This document shows positions 8,475-16,981 of a stretch of 64,000 bases of DNA, piece by piece. The stretch's first letter is position 1; each line of letters starts with the position of its first letter. The notes below the pieces were generated by a model. The model was not told the DNA's origin and did not search any database. It worked only from the letters and a program-made list of their open reading frames with translations. Source of the DNA: Pseudomonadota bacterium (GTDB taxonomy: Bacteria > Pseudomonadota > Gammaproteobacteria > Burkholderiales > Burkholderiaceae_B). The DNA lies in NCBI GenBank assembly GCA_023387815.1, contig JAEWHK010000010.1, positions 50,017 through 114,016 on the forward strand. The letters are read 5' to 3'. The position numbers were made by a program, and so were the translations under genes.

Positions 8475-11069
8475 ATGAACACTGCATACCGCAAGCCCCT
8501 TACCGGCACCCGCCTGGACTATTTCGACGCGCGCGCAGCGGTCGATGAGATCAAGCCGGGCGCCTACGACACGCTGCCTTACACGTCGCGTGTGCTGGCA
8601 GAGAATCTGGTCCGTCGCTGTGATCCTGCCACGCTGACCGATTCGCTCAAACAGCTGATTGAACGCAGGCGCGACCTGGACTTTCCATGGTTTCCCGCAA
8701 GAGTGGTGTGCCACGACATCCTTGGCCAGACTGCGCTCGTTGATCTGGCCGGATTGCGCGAGGCCATCGCCAAACAGGGTGGCGACCCTGCGCAGATCAA
8801 TCCGGTTGTGCCCACACAGCTGATTGTGGATCATTCGCTGGCGGTCGAACACGCAGGCTTTGAGAAAGATGCATTTGAAAAGAATCGTGCCATCGAAGAT
8901 CGCCGAAACGATGACCGGTTTCATTTCATTAACTGGACCAAAAAAGCGTTCAGAAATGTCGACGTCATTCCACCGGGCAATGGCATCATGCACCAGATCA
9001 ATCTGGAGCGCATGTCACCCGTGGTTCACCAACGTGATGGCGTGGCCTTTCCTGATACGCTGGTCGGCACCGATAGCCATACACCGCATGTTGACGCGCT
9101 GGGCGTCATTGCTATTGGCGTAGGCGGTCTTGAAGCAGAAAGTGTCATGCTGGGACGCGCATCGTGGATGCGCCTGCCGGACATCATCGGCGTCGAACTC
9201 ACAGGACAGTTGCAGCCGGGTATTACGGCTACCGATCTGGTCCTGGCGTTGACCGAGTTTTTGCGCAGCCAGAAAGTCGTATCGTCATATATTGAATTTT
9301 ACGGTGAAGGCGCGGCGCATCTCACGCTGGGTGATCGCGCGACAATCTCAAATATGACGCCCGAATATGGTGCGACTGCGGCACTGTTTTATATTGATCA
9401 GCAGACGATTGATTATCTGAAGCTGACCGGCAGGGACGACGAACAGGTCAGGCTGGTGGAATCCTATGCGAAACAAACCGGTCTATGGGCCGATAGCCTG
9501 AAAACGGCCGAGTATGAGCGTGTGCTGACATTTGATTTGTCATCGGTCGTGCGCAATATTGCCGGTCCGTCCAATCCGCATCGACGCGTGCCAACCACGG
9601 AACTGGCTGCGCGTGGCATTACCGGGGTAGTGGAAAATGAGCCCGGCCTGATGCCTGATGGAGCTGTCATCATCGCTGCCATTACCAGTTGCACCAATAC
9701 CAGCAATCCGCGCAACGTGATTGCGGCAGGTTTGCTGGCACGCAATGCCAACAAACTGGGACTGACTCGCAAACCCTGGGTCAAATCATCGCTTGCGCCA
9801 GGTTCCAAAGCCGTGCAGCTTTACCTTGAAGAGGCCAATCTCCTGCCTGAACTGGAGAAACTGGGCTTTGGTATCGTCGCATTCGCCTGTACCACCTGTA
9901 ATGGCATGAGTGGCGCCCTGGACCCGGTGATCCAGCAGGAGATTATCGACCGCGACCTGTATGCGACGGCCGTATTGTCAGGCAACCGGAATTTTGACGG
10001 TCGCATCCATCCCTACGCCAGGCAGGCTTTCCTGGCATCACCACCGCTGGTCGTAGCCTACGCAATTGCAGGCACGATTCGTTTTGACATCGAAAAAGAC
10101 GTTCTGGGCACTGATCAGAACGGCAGGCCCGTCACACTCAAAGACATCTGGCCGGATGATCAGGAAATCGATGCCATTGTGGCAAGCAGCGTCAAGCCCG
10201 AGCACTTCCGCAAGGTATACGAACCCATGTTTGCGGCCAGCGTAGAGCAAGGTGAATCCATTGATCCTCTGTACGAATGGCGACCACAGAGTACATACAT
10301 TCGCTGTCCGCCATACTGGGAAGGCGCGCTGGCCGGCGAGCGTACGCTTTCGGGCATGCGCCCGCTGGCTGTGCTGGGTGACAATATCACGACCGATCAC
10401 CTCTCTCCTTCCAACGCCATTATGCCCAATAGCGCAGCGGGCGAGTATCTGGCCAGGATGGGGCTACCGCAAGAGGATTTCAACTCTTACGCGACCCACC
10501 GAGGCGACCATCTGACTGCGCAACGCGCAACCTTTGCCAATCCCAAGTTGCTCAATGAAATGGTGATGGAGAATGGCGAAGTGAAACAGGGATCGCTGGC
10601 TCGCATAGAACCTGAAGGCAAGGTGGTTCGGATGTGGGAAGCCATTGAAACCTATATGGAGCGCAAGCAGCCCCTGATTATTGTGGCGGGCGCAGATTAT
10701 GGACAGGGTTCTTCGCGAGACTGGGCGGCCAAGGGTGTACGTCTGGCAGGTGTCGAAGTGATTGTTGCAGAAGGCTTTGAGCGCATTCACCGCACCAATC
10801 TGGTTGGCATGGGTGTATTGCCGCTTGAGTTCAAGCCCGGCGTCAACCGCCAGACACTGAATATTGATGGCACTGAAACGTATGATGTGCTGGGTCAGCC
10901 CAAGCCTCGCTCTACCCTGACACTTGTGATCAATCGGAAATCGGGCGAACGCGTCGAGGTGCCGGTGACCTGTCGTCTGGATACGGCCGAAGAAGTGTCG
11001 ATCTACGCGGCAGGCGGTGTCTTGCAACGCTTCGCGCAGGACTTCATCGAGTCAGCGGTTGCCGGCTAA
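8475..11069 (+). CDS. acnD: Fe/S-dependent 2-methylcitrate dehydratase
   Basis: 864 aa, aconitase A-like. The three [4Fe-4S] cysteines are Cys406 (SCTNTSNP), Cys472 and Cys475 (ACTTCNG). The C-terminal swivel domain carries the substrate-binding GADYGQGSSRDWAAKG. AcnD dehydrates (2S,3S)-2-methylcitrate to the trans isomer of 2-methylaconitate and works only together with PrpF, which is the next gene; this pair replaces the iron-free PrpD. The start has no strong ribosome site and sits 5 bases after the prpC stop, suggesting translational coupling. Confidence 0.95.
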   Translation: MNTAYRKPLTGTRLDYFDARAAVDEIKPGAYDTLPYTSRVLAENLVRRCDPATLTDSLKQLIERRRDLDFPWFPARVVCHDILGQTALVDLAGLREAIAKQGGDPAQINPVVPTQLIVDHSLAVEHAGFEKDAFEKNRAIEDRRNDDRFHFINWTKKAFRNVDVIPPGNGIMHQINLERMSPVVHQRDGVAFPDTLVGTDSHTPHVDALGVIAIGVGGLEAESVMLGRASWMRLPDIIGVELTGQLQPGITATDLVLALTEFLRSQKVVSSYIEFYGEGAAHLTLGDRATISNMTPEYGATAALFYIDQQTIDYLKLTGRDDEQVRLVESYAKQTGLWADSLKTAEYERVLTFDLSSVVRNIAGPSNPHRRVPTTELAARGITGVVENEPGLMPDGAVIIAAITSCTNTSNPRNVIAAGLLARNANKLGLTRKPWVKSSLAPGSKAVQLYLEEANLLPELEKLGFGIVAFACTTCNGMSGALDPVIQQEIIDRDLYATAVLSGNRNFDGRIHPYARQAFLASPPLVVAYAIAGTIRFDIEKDVLGTDQNGRPVTLKDIWPDDQEIDAIVASSVKPEHFRKVYEPMFAASVEQGESIDPLYEWRPQSTYIRCPPYWEGALAGERTLSGMRPLAVLGDNITTDHLSPSNAIMPNSAAGEYLARMGLPQEDFNSYATHRGDHLTAQRATFANPKLLNEMVMENGEVKQGSLARIEPEGKVVRMWEAIETYMERKQPLIIVAGADYGQGSSRDWAAKGVRLAGVEVIVAEGFERIHRTNLVGMGVLPLEFKPGVNRQTLNIDGTETYDVLGQPKPRSTLTLVINRKSGERVEVPVTCRLDTAEEVSIYAAGGVLQRFAQDFIESAVAG

Positions 11070-11090
11070 GGAACGTTAAAGGAACAAAAC

Positions 11091-12281
11091 ATGAATCATG
11101 CACCTCAGATCAAAATAGCCGCGACCTATATGCGTGGCGGCACCAGCAAAGGGGTCTTTTTTAATCTGACAGATTTGCCCGAAGCGGCGCAGGTTCCGGG
11201 CGCTGCCCGCGATGCGCTGCTGTTGCGGGTAATCGGTAGCCCTGATCCTTATGGCAAGCACACCGATGGGATGGGAGGTGCCACTTCAAGCACCAGCAAG
11301 ATTGTTATTCTGTCCAAAAGCAGCCGTCCTGACCACGATGTGGATTATCTCTTTGGCCAGGTGTCAATTGACAAGCCATTCATTGACTGGAGTGGCAATT
11401 GCGGGAATCTGTCCGCGGCGGTAGGACCCTTTGCCATCAGCAACGGACTGGTTGAGCCTGATCGCATTCCGCAAAATGGGGTGGCGACCGTGCGTATCTG
11501 GCAGGCCAATATCAGCAAAACCATCATCTCGCATGTGCCTGTCTCTAACGGCGCGGTCCAGGAAACAGGCGACTTTGAACTCGATGGTGTCACATTTGCT
11601 GCCGCCGAAGTCCGGCTTGAATTCATGGATCCGGCAGCGGAAGAAGAAGGTGCAGAAGGTGCCATGTTCCCCACCGGCAATCTGGTAGATGATCTGGACG
11701 TACCCGGAGTGGGACAATTGAAGGCAACCATGATCAATGCAGGCATTCCGACCATCTTCGTCAATGCGCGGGACATCGGTTATACCGGCACGGAACTGCA
11801 GGACGCCATTAACAGTGACAGCAAAGCCCTGAACATGTTTGAGACCATACGTGCCCATGGCGCGTTGCGCATGGGTCTGATCAAAAATATCGAACAGGCC
11901 GCCCAGCGCCAGCATACGCCCAAGGTCGCCTTCGTCGCACAACCTGCAGACTATACTGCCTCCAGTGGCAAGCAAATAGGCACAGGCGATATCGATCTGG
12001 TGGTGCGTGCACTTTCCATGGGAAAATTGCATCATGCCATGATGGGCACAGCCGCAGTGGCTATCGGGACGGCAGCGGCAATTCCTGGCACACTGGTCAA
12101 TCTTGCTGCAGGTGGTCGTGAGCGTGAATCCGTGACCTTCGGCCATCCATCGGGCACACTCAAAGTGGGTGCGCAGGCCGTTCAGGAGTCCGGCCAGTGG
12201 ACTGTCAAAAAAGTGTCCATGAGCCGCAGTGCTCGCGTATTAATGGAAGGCTTTGTCCGAATTCCGGCAGAGGCCTTTTAA
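11091..12281 (+). CDS. prpF: 2-methylaconitate cis-trans isomerase
   Basis: 396 aa, PrpF family (diaminopimelate-epimerase-like fold). It begins IKIAATYMRGGTSKGVFFNLTDLP, the conserved PrpF opening; GGATSSTSKIVILSKS and SGNCGNLSAAVGPFA are the other family signatures. It converts the trans-2-methylaconitate released by AcnD to the cis form needed for rehydration. AAAGGAAC ribosome site; 21 bases after acnD. Confidence 0.95.
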   Translation: MNHAPQIKIAATYMRGGTSKGVFFNLTDLPEAAQVPGAARDALLLRVIGSPDPYGKHTDGMGGATSSTSKIVILSKSSRPDHDVDYLFGQVSIDKPFIDWSGNCGNLSAAVGPFAISNGLVEPDRIPQNGVATVRIWQANISKTIISHVPVSNGAVQETGDFELDGVTFAAAEVRLEFMDPAAEEEGAEGAMFPTGNLVDDLDVPGVGQLKATMINAGIPTIFVNARDIGYTGTELQDAINSDSKALNMFETIRAHGALRMGLIKNIEQAAQRQHTPKVAFVAQPADYTASSGKQIGTGDIDLVVRALSMGKLHHAMMGTAAVAIGTAAAIPGTLVNLAAGGRERESVTFGHPSGTLKVGAQAVQESGQWTVKKVSMSRSARVLMEGFVRIPAEAF

Positions 12282-12335
12282 AGTCTGCACAGAAAAATTT
12301 TCACTCTATACCCTCATTCAGAAAGGATTAATCTT

Positions 12336-13196
12336 ATGTCAACCCGAAAGCAGCTCAGATCCCTCGTCGAGGCGCGCCGTGGCGTTATTGTTCCTGGCGC
12401 ATTCAACGCCTTGTCTGCCAGAGTCATTGCCGATCTGGGATTTGAAGCCATTTATGTAACTGGCGCGGGTGTCACCAATATGTACTTCGGCATGCCCGAC
12501 CAGGGATTCATGGGTCTGCACGAGATTGCCGAACACACCGCGCGCATCCGCGATGCAGTCGATATCCCGCTGCTGGTCGATGCCGACACCGGTTTTGGCA
12601 ATGCACTGAACGTTCGCCATACAGTACGGGTGCTGGAACGTGCCGGCGCTGACTGCATTCAGCTGGAAGATCAGGTGGCTCCCAAGCGCTGTGGTCACTT
12701 TTCCGGAAAGGAAGTGATTTCAACCGAAGAAGCGGTCAGCAAGATCAAAGCTGCCGTGGACGCTCGCCAGGATCCGGATTTTCTGATCATGGCGCGCACC
12801 GATGCGGCTGCCACCCTTGGCTTTGAGGCAGCGATCGAGCGCGCGGAGAAGTTTGCAGAGGCAGGCGCAGACATTCTTTTCGTTGAAGCCGTCACCAAGG
12901 CTGAAGAAGTGAAGGCGCTGCCCCAGCGTCTTGCCAAACCACAACTGATGAACATGGTCATTGGCGGTCGCACGCCCATTTTCAATGCGGATCAGCTGGC
13001 CGAATTAGGCTATGGCGTCGTTCTGTATGCCAATGCGGCTTTGCAGGGTGCGGTTGCAGGCATGCAAAAAACACTGACAACGCTGCGCGATGAGAAGGAA
13101 GTGCAGGAATCCAGCGGCCTGGTCATCCCGTTTGCGGAACGTCAGCGCCTGGTCGGCAAACCCGAATGGGACGCGCTGGAAAAGCAATACACCTGA
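12336..13196 (+). CDS. PrpB-like C-C lyase of the isocitrate lyase/PEP mutase superfamily
   Basis: 286 aa TIM barrel. It has the KRCGH signature (Lys117-His121, Cys119 as catalytic acid) and the Mg-binding DADTGFGNA (82-90), so a C-C bond lyase is expected. Its position after prpF argues for 2-methylisocitrate lyase (products pyruvate and succinate). However, the N-terminal half (TGAGVTNMYFGMPDQGF at 42-58) differs from canonical PrpB (GGGVAAGSLG...PDLG as I recall it), and the C-terminus is shorter and unlike PrpB. It resembles the group annotated as carboxyphosphonoenolpyruvate mutase or dimethylmalate lyase. Good AAGGA site; 54 bases after prpF. Confidence 0.85.
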   Translation: MSTRKQLRSLVEARRGVIVPGAFNALSARVIADLGFEAIYVTGAGVTNMYFGMPDQGFMGLHEIAEHTARIRDAVDIPLLVDADTGFGNALNVRHTVRVLERAGADCIQLEDQVAPKRCGHFSGKEVISTEEAVSKIKAAVDARQDPDFLIMARTDAAATLGFEAAIERAEKFAEAGADILFVEAVTKAEEVKALPQRLAKPQLMNMVIGGRTPIFNADQLAELGYGVVLYANAALQGAVAGMQKTLTTLRDEKEVQESSGLVIPFAERQRLVGKPEWDALEKQYT

Positions 13197-13497
13197 ATCT
13201 GCCCATAAGTCTTCAAATTATCCAATAAGACCCGCCACTTCGTTTCCCGTTGTCGACAGAACGTCGGGAGGACGATAGTGGTGGCGGCTCTGTTCACATT
13301 CGCATCAGCTTCGTTCACCTTCGCATCTGCTTCATCATCATAATAAAAGCGACTGCTGATCCCCTCCCCGCAAGCACCAGATCCGCCACTTTCTGCCTTC
13401 GTAGCAGTCCGACACATTTTATAGTGGGCGCATGTTCATATTCATGCAACAATACCGTCATAAACTGCTCACCTGAAACCTTTAGAAAAAGCCATCC
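13197..13497. other. Intergenic region after the methylcitrate cluster
   Basis: 301 bases without a gene. CCGCCAC (13232-13238) and GTGGCGG (13281-13287) form the base of a possible long hairpin enclosing CCCG...CGGG. It has no U-run, so it is not a classical terminator. The 21-bp tandem repeat at 13292-13333 follows. The last 60 bases carry a weak Pho-box-like pair. I see no small reading frame worth calling. Confidence 0.6.
13292..13333. repeat. 21-bp tandem repeat, two copies
   Basis: GTTCAC(A/C)TTCGCATC(A/T)GCTTC appears at 13292-13312 and 13313-13333 with two mismatches. No third copy is evident. It lies in the gap between the PrpB-like gene and the glycosyltransferase gene. Confidence 0.9.
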
Positions 13498-14709
13498 ATG
13501 AAAAAAAATATTGACTTGATCTACTTTAATGCAGGCGGCGGGCATCGCGCCTCGGCAAGGGCACTTGAGGCCGTACTGAAAAACAGTCATCCGCACTGGA
13601 ATGTCAGGCTGGTCAACCTTTTTGAAGTCCTGGATTCGCGACAGGTCTATAAGCGCGTGACGGGCGTGGCGCCGGAAGATTTTTATAACCGCCAGCTGGC
13701 CAAGGGCTGGACGATTGCCATGACACCGGAACTGCGCATTCTGCAGGCGTTTATCCGCCTGACGCATCAGGTTATGGTCAAACGCCTGCAGGAACACTGG
13801 ATTGAAACCGAACCCGACATGGTGGTTTCGCTGGTACCCAATTTCAACCGGGCCATGTACGAGAGCCTGGTCTCCTCGCTTCCCGGCGTGCCTTATGTAA
13901 CGATTCTGACTGATCTGGCCGACAATCCGCCGCATTTCTGGATAGAGAAAAATCAGCAGCAGCATTTTATTTGCGGAACCGACAAGGCCGTGGAACAGGC
14001 ACTGGCTGCAGGCCATCCGCAAAGTCATGTCCATCCCAGTTCAGGCATGCTACTTCATCCGGACTTCTATAAAACGCCCGATATCGACAAACGCGCGCAG
14101 CTTGAACAGGCGGGATTCGATCCTGACAAACCGGTAGGTCTGGTCATGTTTGGCGGACACGGTTCCAAGACCATGCTGAAAATCGCCAAACAATTATCCG
14201 ATGTGCAGATGATTTATATCTGCGGACACAATACGGCACTGGCAAAGAAAATCAGCAAGCTGCAAACGCGCGCACACAAGCTGATTGAAGGCTTTACCAC
14301 GCAGATGCCCGTCTTTATGGAAATGGCAGATTTCTTTATTGGCAAGCCCGGCCCTGGCAGCATCAGCGAAGCCATTCGCAAGGACATGCCCGTGATTGTC
14401 GTGTGTAACAAATGGACGATGATCCAGGAACGGTATAACGGCGAATGGGTCACCAAAAACGGCCTGGGTATTGTGCTGAACAGTTTCGCAAAAACGCATG
14501 AAGCCGTGCATCATCTGCTGGACGACCTGGAAAGCTACAAGGCGCGGGTCAGAAAGCAGAATAACCGTGCGGTGTTTGAAGTGCCGGACGTGCTGGCGCA
14601 GATCCTGCAGCAAAGCGAACTGGCCGCCGCAGCACCCTCCGCAGCGGCGCAAAGCCTGCGCACTGCCAGCAATCTGAACGATACCAGCGACGCCAGCGAT
14701 CCCGCCTAA
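13498..14709 (+). CDS. Glycosyltransferase family 28, MGDG-synthase/diacylglycerol glucosyltransferase-like
   Basis: 403 aa. The N-terminus IDLIYFNAGGGHRASARALE (GGGH at 13-16) is the diacylglycerol-binding half of MGDG synthases (PF06925). The C-terminal half has the nucleotide-sugar fold, with FGGHGS near 220 and KPGPGSISEAIRKDMPVIV near 282-300. Residues after about 375 are Ala/Ser/Asp-rich and probably disordered. Family members transfer glucose, galactose or glucuronate to diacylglycerol at the inner membrane. In several proteobacteria such glycolipids replace phospholipids under phosphate shortage. No partner gene is adjacent. The donor and acceptor are not decided by sequence. Confidence 0.85.
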   Translation: MKKNIDLIYFNAGGGHRASARALEAVLKNSHPHWNVRLVNLFEVLDSRQVYKRVTGVAPEDFYNRQLAKGWTIAMTPELRILQAFIRLTHQVMVKRLQEHWIETEPDMVVSLVPNFNRAMYESLVSSLPGVPYVTILTDLADNPPHFWIEKNQQQHFICGTDKAVEQALAAGHPQSHVHPSSGMLLHPDFYKTPDIDKRAQLEQAGFDPDKPVGLVMFGGHGSKTMLKIAKQLSDVQMIYICGHNTALAKKISKLQTRAHKLIEGFTTQMPVFMEMADFFIGKPGPGSISEAIRKDMPVIVVCNKWTMIQERYNGEWVTKNGLGIVLNSFAKTHEAVHHLLDDLESYKARVRKQNNRAVFEVPDVLAQILQQSELAAAAPSAAAQSLRTASNLNDTSDASDPA

Positions 14710-14790
14710 CGGTTTTCCTGCAGGTTTATTGCAATTGTGAATTTCCTGATTTCCGGGGAATCGGGGCTCCTGCGTTTCTGCAGGATCATC

Positions 14791-15999
14791 CTATCTGCCG
14801 CCCGTTGGAATATTCACGTTAAAGAGCACAGAACCGGTGTCGCTGCGCACCGCACGCTGTGCCTTCAGCTGCAACAGCATGGAATCCAGCTGGTAGCTCT
14901 GTTCCAGACCGATCAATTGTTCGGAAGTCCCATTCATGACGCGGCTGTTTTCCAGAAGTCCTGACAGCTGTGATTGCCGATCATACGGATAGGTCAGTTT
15001 GAGCTGATTGCGGATCGCCCGCTCTTCTGCCGGATCCTGCGACAGGCGCGACAGATCCATGTAATGTGCACTGGTCAGCTCATTGGAGAACTGCAGCGAA
15101 ACCAGATCAAACACTTTGGCACGATAAGCCAGCATTGAACGCCAGGTATTCTGATTTTCATATTTTCCGCCATTGACGGTGACACGCAGATCACCCAGAT
15201 CATCGATGGCATAGCTCGTTCCCAGGCCAATATTTTTGAGTGAACGCGCCATCTGCACCTGGGAGTCAAAGGACATGGCATCACTCACGCCATAGCGCAC
15301 CGCGGTATTGGCCGCGCCGGACCCAAAATTAAAACCGGGATCGGTCGCCGAAGACGCTGAATAATCCATCGCACCAGCAGTGGTCGAGTAGGCAAGCTGA
15401 TTGCTGCCAATGAACCAGTTATCCTGAGTGCCGTCGGGCTGGCGGCTCAGCTGCATTCCGCCTATGCGAAAGCCTGTCTGACCGATATTGCTGACCACCT
15501 GATTGGAACCCAAAGAGAGCCTGTTGCGCTCTTCGGTCGTCATGGTCCAGTTCTGTGCACCGGTAGTAAAGTTCTGTACGGGTCTGAGTGATATGCGCGA
15601 GGATTTGCGACGCAAGGTGGCTGGCGACTGCGTGATCAAAAACCCACTGCCATCCGATTCGTACTGATAATCTTCCCAATTGTCCACGCCGCGCAGCGCA
15701 TCCTGTGTCACCAGTTGTTCAAGAGGCACAGGCTCACCTGCCATCACGGGGGATGGCGGTGGTTCATCGACTGGGAGCAGTATGATTTTGGTGTCGCGGG
15801 GATCAAACGACCACGCAGGCGGGACGGGCTCGGACGCGACGTCGGCGGCGCCCTGCCCCGCGGGCTGTATGGCGGGGGGCGCATCATCGCCCATGGGATA
15901 GGTGATCGTCTGAGCAAAAAGCGAGGCGCCGGGGTACGCCTGCAGAACAAGAAATGCAGAAATGGTAAATCGGGTACGAACCGCTGTCAGTATTTTCAT
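14791..15999 (-). CDS. Predicted outer-membrane beta-barrel protein, unknown function
   Basis: 402 aa. I do not recognise the family. The signal peptide is residues 1-30 (cleavage near LFA-QT). A Pro-rich acidic segment follows to about 85, and the remainder is rich in alternating polar/hydrophobic strands with many Gly, Asn, Ser and Tyr residues, as in outer-membrane barrels. The stretch VRYGVSDAMSFDSQVQMARS followed by a GLGTSY/LGDL strand pair faintly recalls the barrel of fimbrial ushers. At 402 aa it is far too short for an usher and lacks plug, chaperone and pilin partners. The C-terminus ends in TGGR, without the terminal aromatic residue typical of BAM substrates. Isolated between unrelated genes. 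Confidence 0.75.
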   Translation of the reverse strand: MKILTAVRTRFTISAFLVLQAYPGASLFAQTITYPMGDDAPPAIQPAGQGAADVASEPVPPAWSFDPRDTKIILLPVDEPPPSPVMAGEPVPLEQLVTQDALRGVDNWEDYQYESDGSGFLITQSPATLRRKSSRISLRPVQNFTTGAQNWTMTTEERNRLSLGSNQVVSNIGQTGFRIGGMQLSRQPDGTQDNWFIGSNQLAYSTTAGAMDYSASSATDPGFNFGSGAANTAVRYGVSDAMSFDSQVQMARSLKNIGLGTSYAIDDLGDLRVTVNGGKYENQNTWRSMLAYRAKVFDLVSLQFSNELTSAHYMDLSRLSQDPAEERAIRNQLKLTYPYDRQSQLSGLLENSRVMNGTSEQLIGLEQSYQLDSMLLQLKAQRAVRSDTGSVLFNVNIPTGGR

Positions 16000-16155
16000 T
16001 CACACCAACCTGATTGAAAACAGTAAACAGAAAAACGAGTATAAAAACGCAAAATGACCAGAGTGAGAAAACCCACTATTGCATGTCAACGATTCCCGGA
16101 AATCGCTGGCCGGAATGAGTGGGCACGAAAAAGGCGGACGGGGGTATCCACTTCA

Positions 16156-16917
16156 TCAAAAAACAGATCGCAACCCCTTGAGCGCATTTTTATAGACGGA
16201 CAGATCCACGCCCACCCCAACAAAACTGACACCCATGTCAATATAACGCTTGGCATCTTCCGGCACAACAGCGAGAATGCCCGACGCTTTGCCTGCTGCC
16301 GTTGCCACGTCATGAATATAACGAATGGCCTTCTGCACATCCGGATGATTGGGTTGTCCCAGATAGCCATAGGCGGCCGACAGATCTGACGGACCAATGA
16401 AGACAGCGTCCACGCCTTCTGTGGCGACGATCTCTTCTACCGCCTCAACACCCGCCCGGCTTTCGATCTGCAGTATGACACCAATGTGATCGTTAACACG
16501 TTTGAAATAATCTGGTTCGGTTCCGTAAGCGCTGGCACGTGTCATGCCGGCTACGCCGCGCACGCCCTGTGGTGGATATCTTGTGGCGGCCACGGCGTAT
16601 TCTGCCTGTTCGCGCGATTCAATAAACGGAATCAGCAGGTTGTAAAAGCCGATATCCAGATACTGCTTGATCAGCGTCTGATTATTCTCGGGCGGCCTGC
16701 CGATGGCAGCACTGTCGCTGGCGTTGATTGCCTGCAGCTGTGCCATCAACAGCGGGATATCATTGGGCGCGTGTTCGCCGTCAACAAGAAGCCAGTCGTA
16801 GCCACACACGCTGGCCATTTCAGCCAGGGTAGGATGACCGGTGCTGAGCCACATGCCAAGAAGGGTTTCACGGGCGTGAAGTTTCTGTCTGAAGGTATTG
16901 GGTATTTGTAATTTCAT
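16156..16917 (-). CDS. HpcH/HpaI class II aldolase
   Basis: 253 aa. LGMWLSTGHPTLAEMASVCGYDWLLVDGEHAP (about 20-51) carries the conserved substrate-loop and DGEHAP elements of HpaI. QIESRAGVEAVEEI and AVFIGPSDLSAAYG are the metal-binding Glu and active-site strands. HpaI cleaves 4-hydroxy-2-oxoheptane-1,7-dioate to pyruvate and succinate semialdehyde; relatives are promiscuous 2-oxo-4-hydroxy acid aldolases. The gene follows gabD by 64 bases on the same strand, and GabD would consume the semialdehyde. No upstream homoprotocatechuate genes are present. Confidence 0.92.
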   Translation of the reverse strand: MKLQIPNTFRQKLHARETLLGMWLSTGHPTLAEMASVCGYDWLLVDGEHAPNDIPLLMAQLQAINASDSAAIGRPPENNQTLIKQYLDIGFYNLLIPFIESREQAEYAVAATRYPPQGVRGVAGMTRASAYGTEPDYFKRVNDHIGVILQIESRAGVEAVEEIVATEGVDAVFIGPSDLSAAYGYLGQPNHPDVQKAIRYIHDVATAAGKASGILAVVPEDAKRYIDMGVSFVGVGVDLSVYKNALKGLRSVF

Positions 16918-16981
16918 TGTTTAGTCATTCATGAAAGTGATGAGACAAGTGCGGAGAGATGGGGACGCCCCCATCTGCCAC

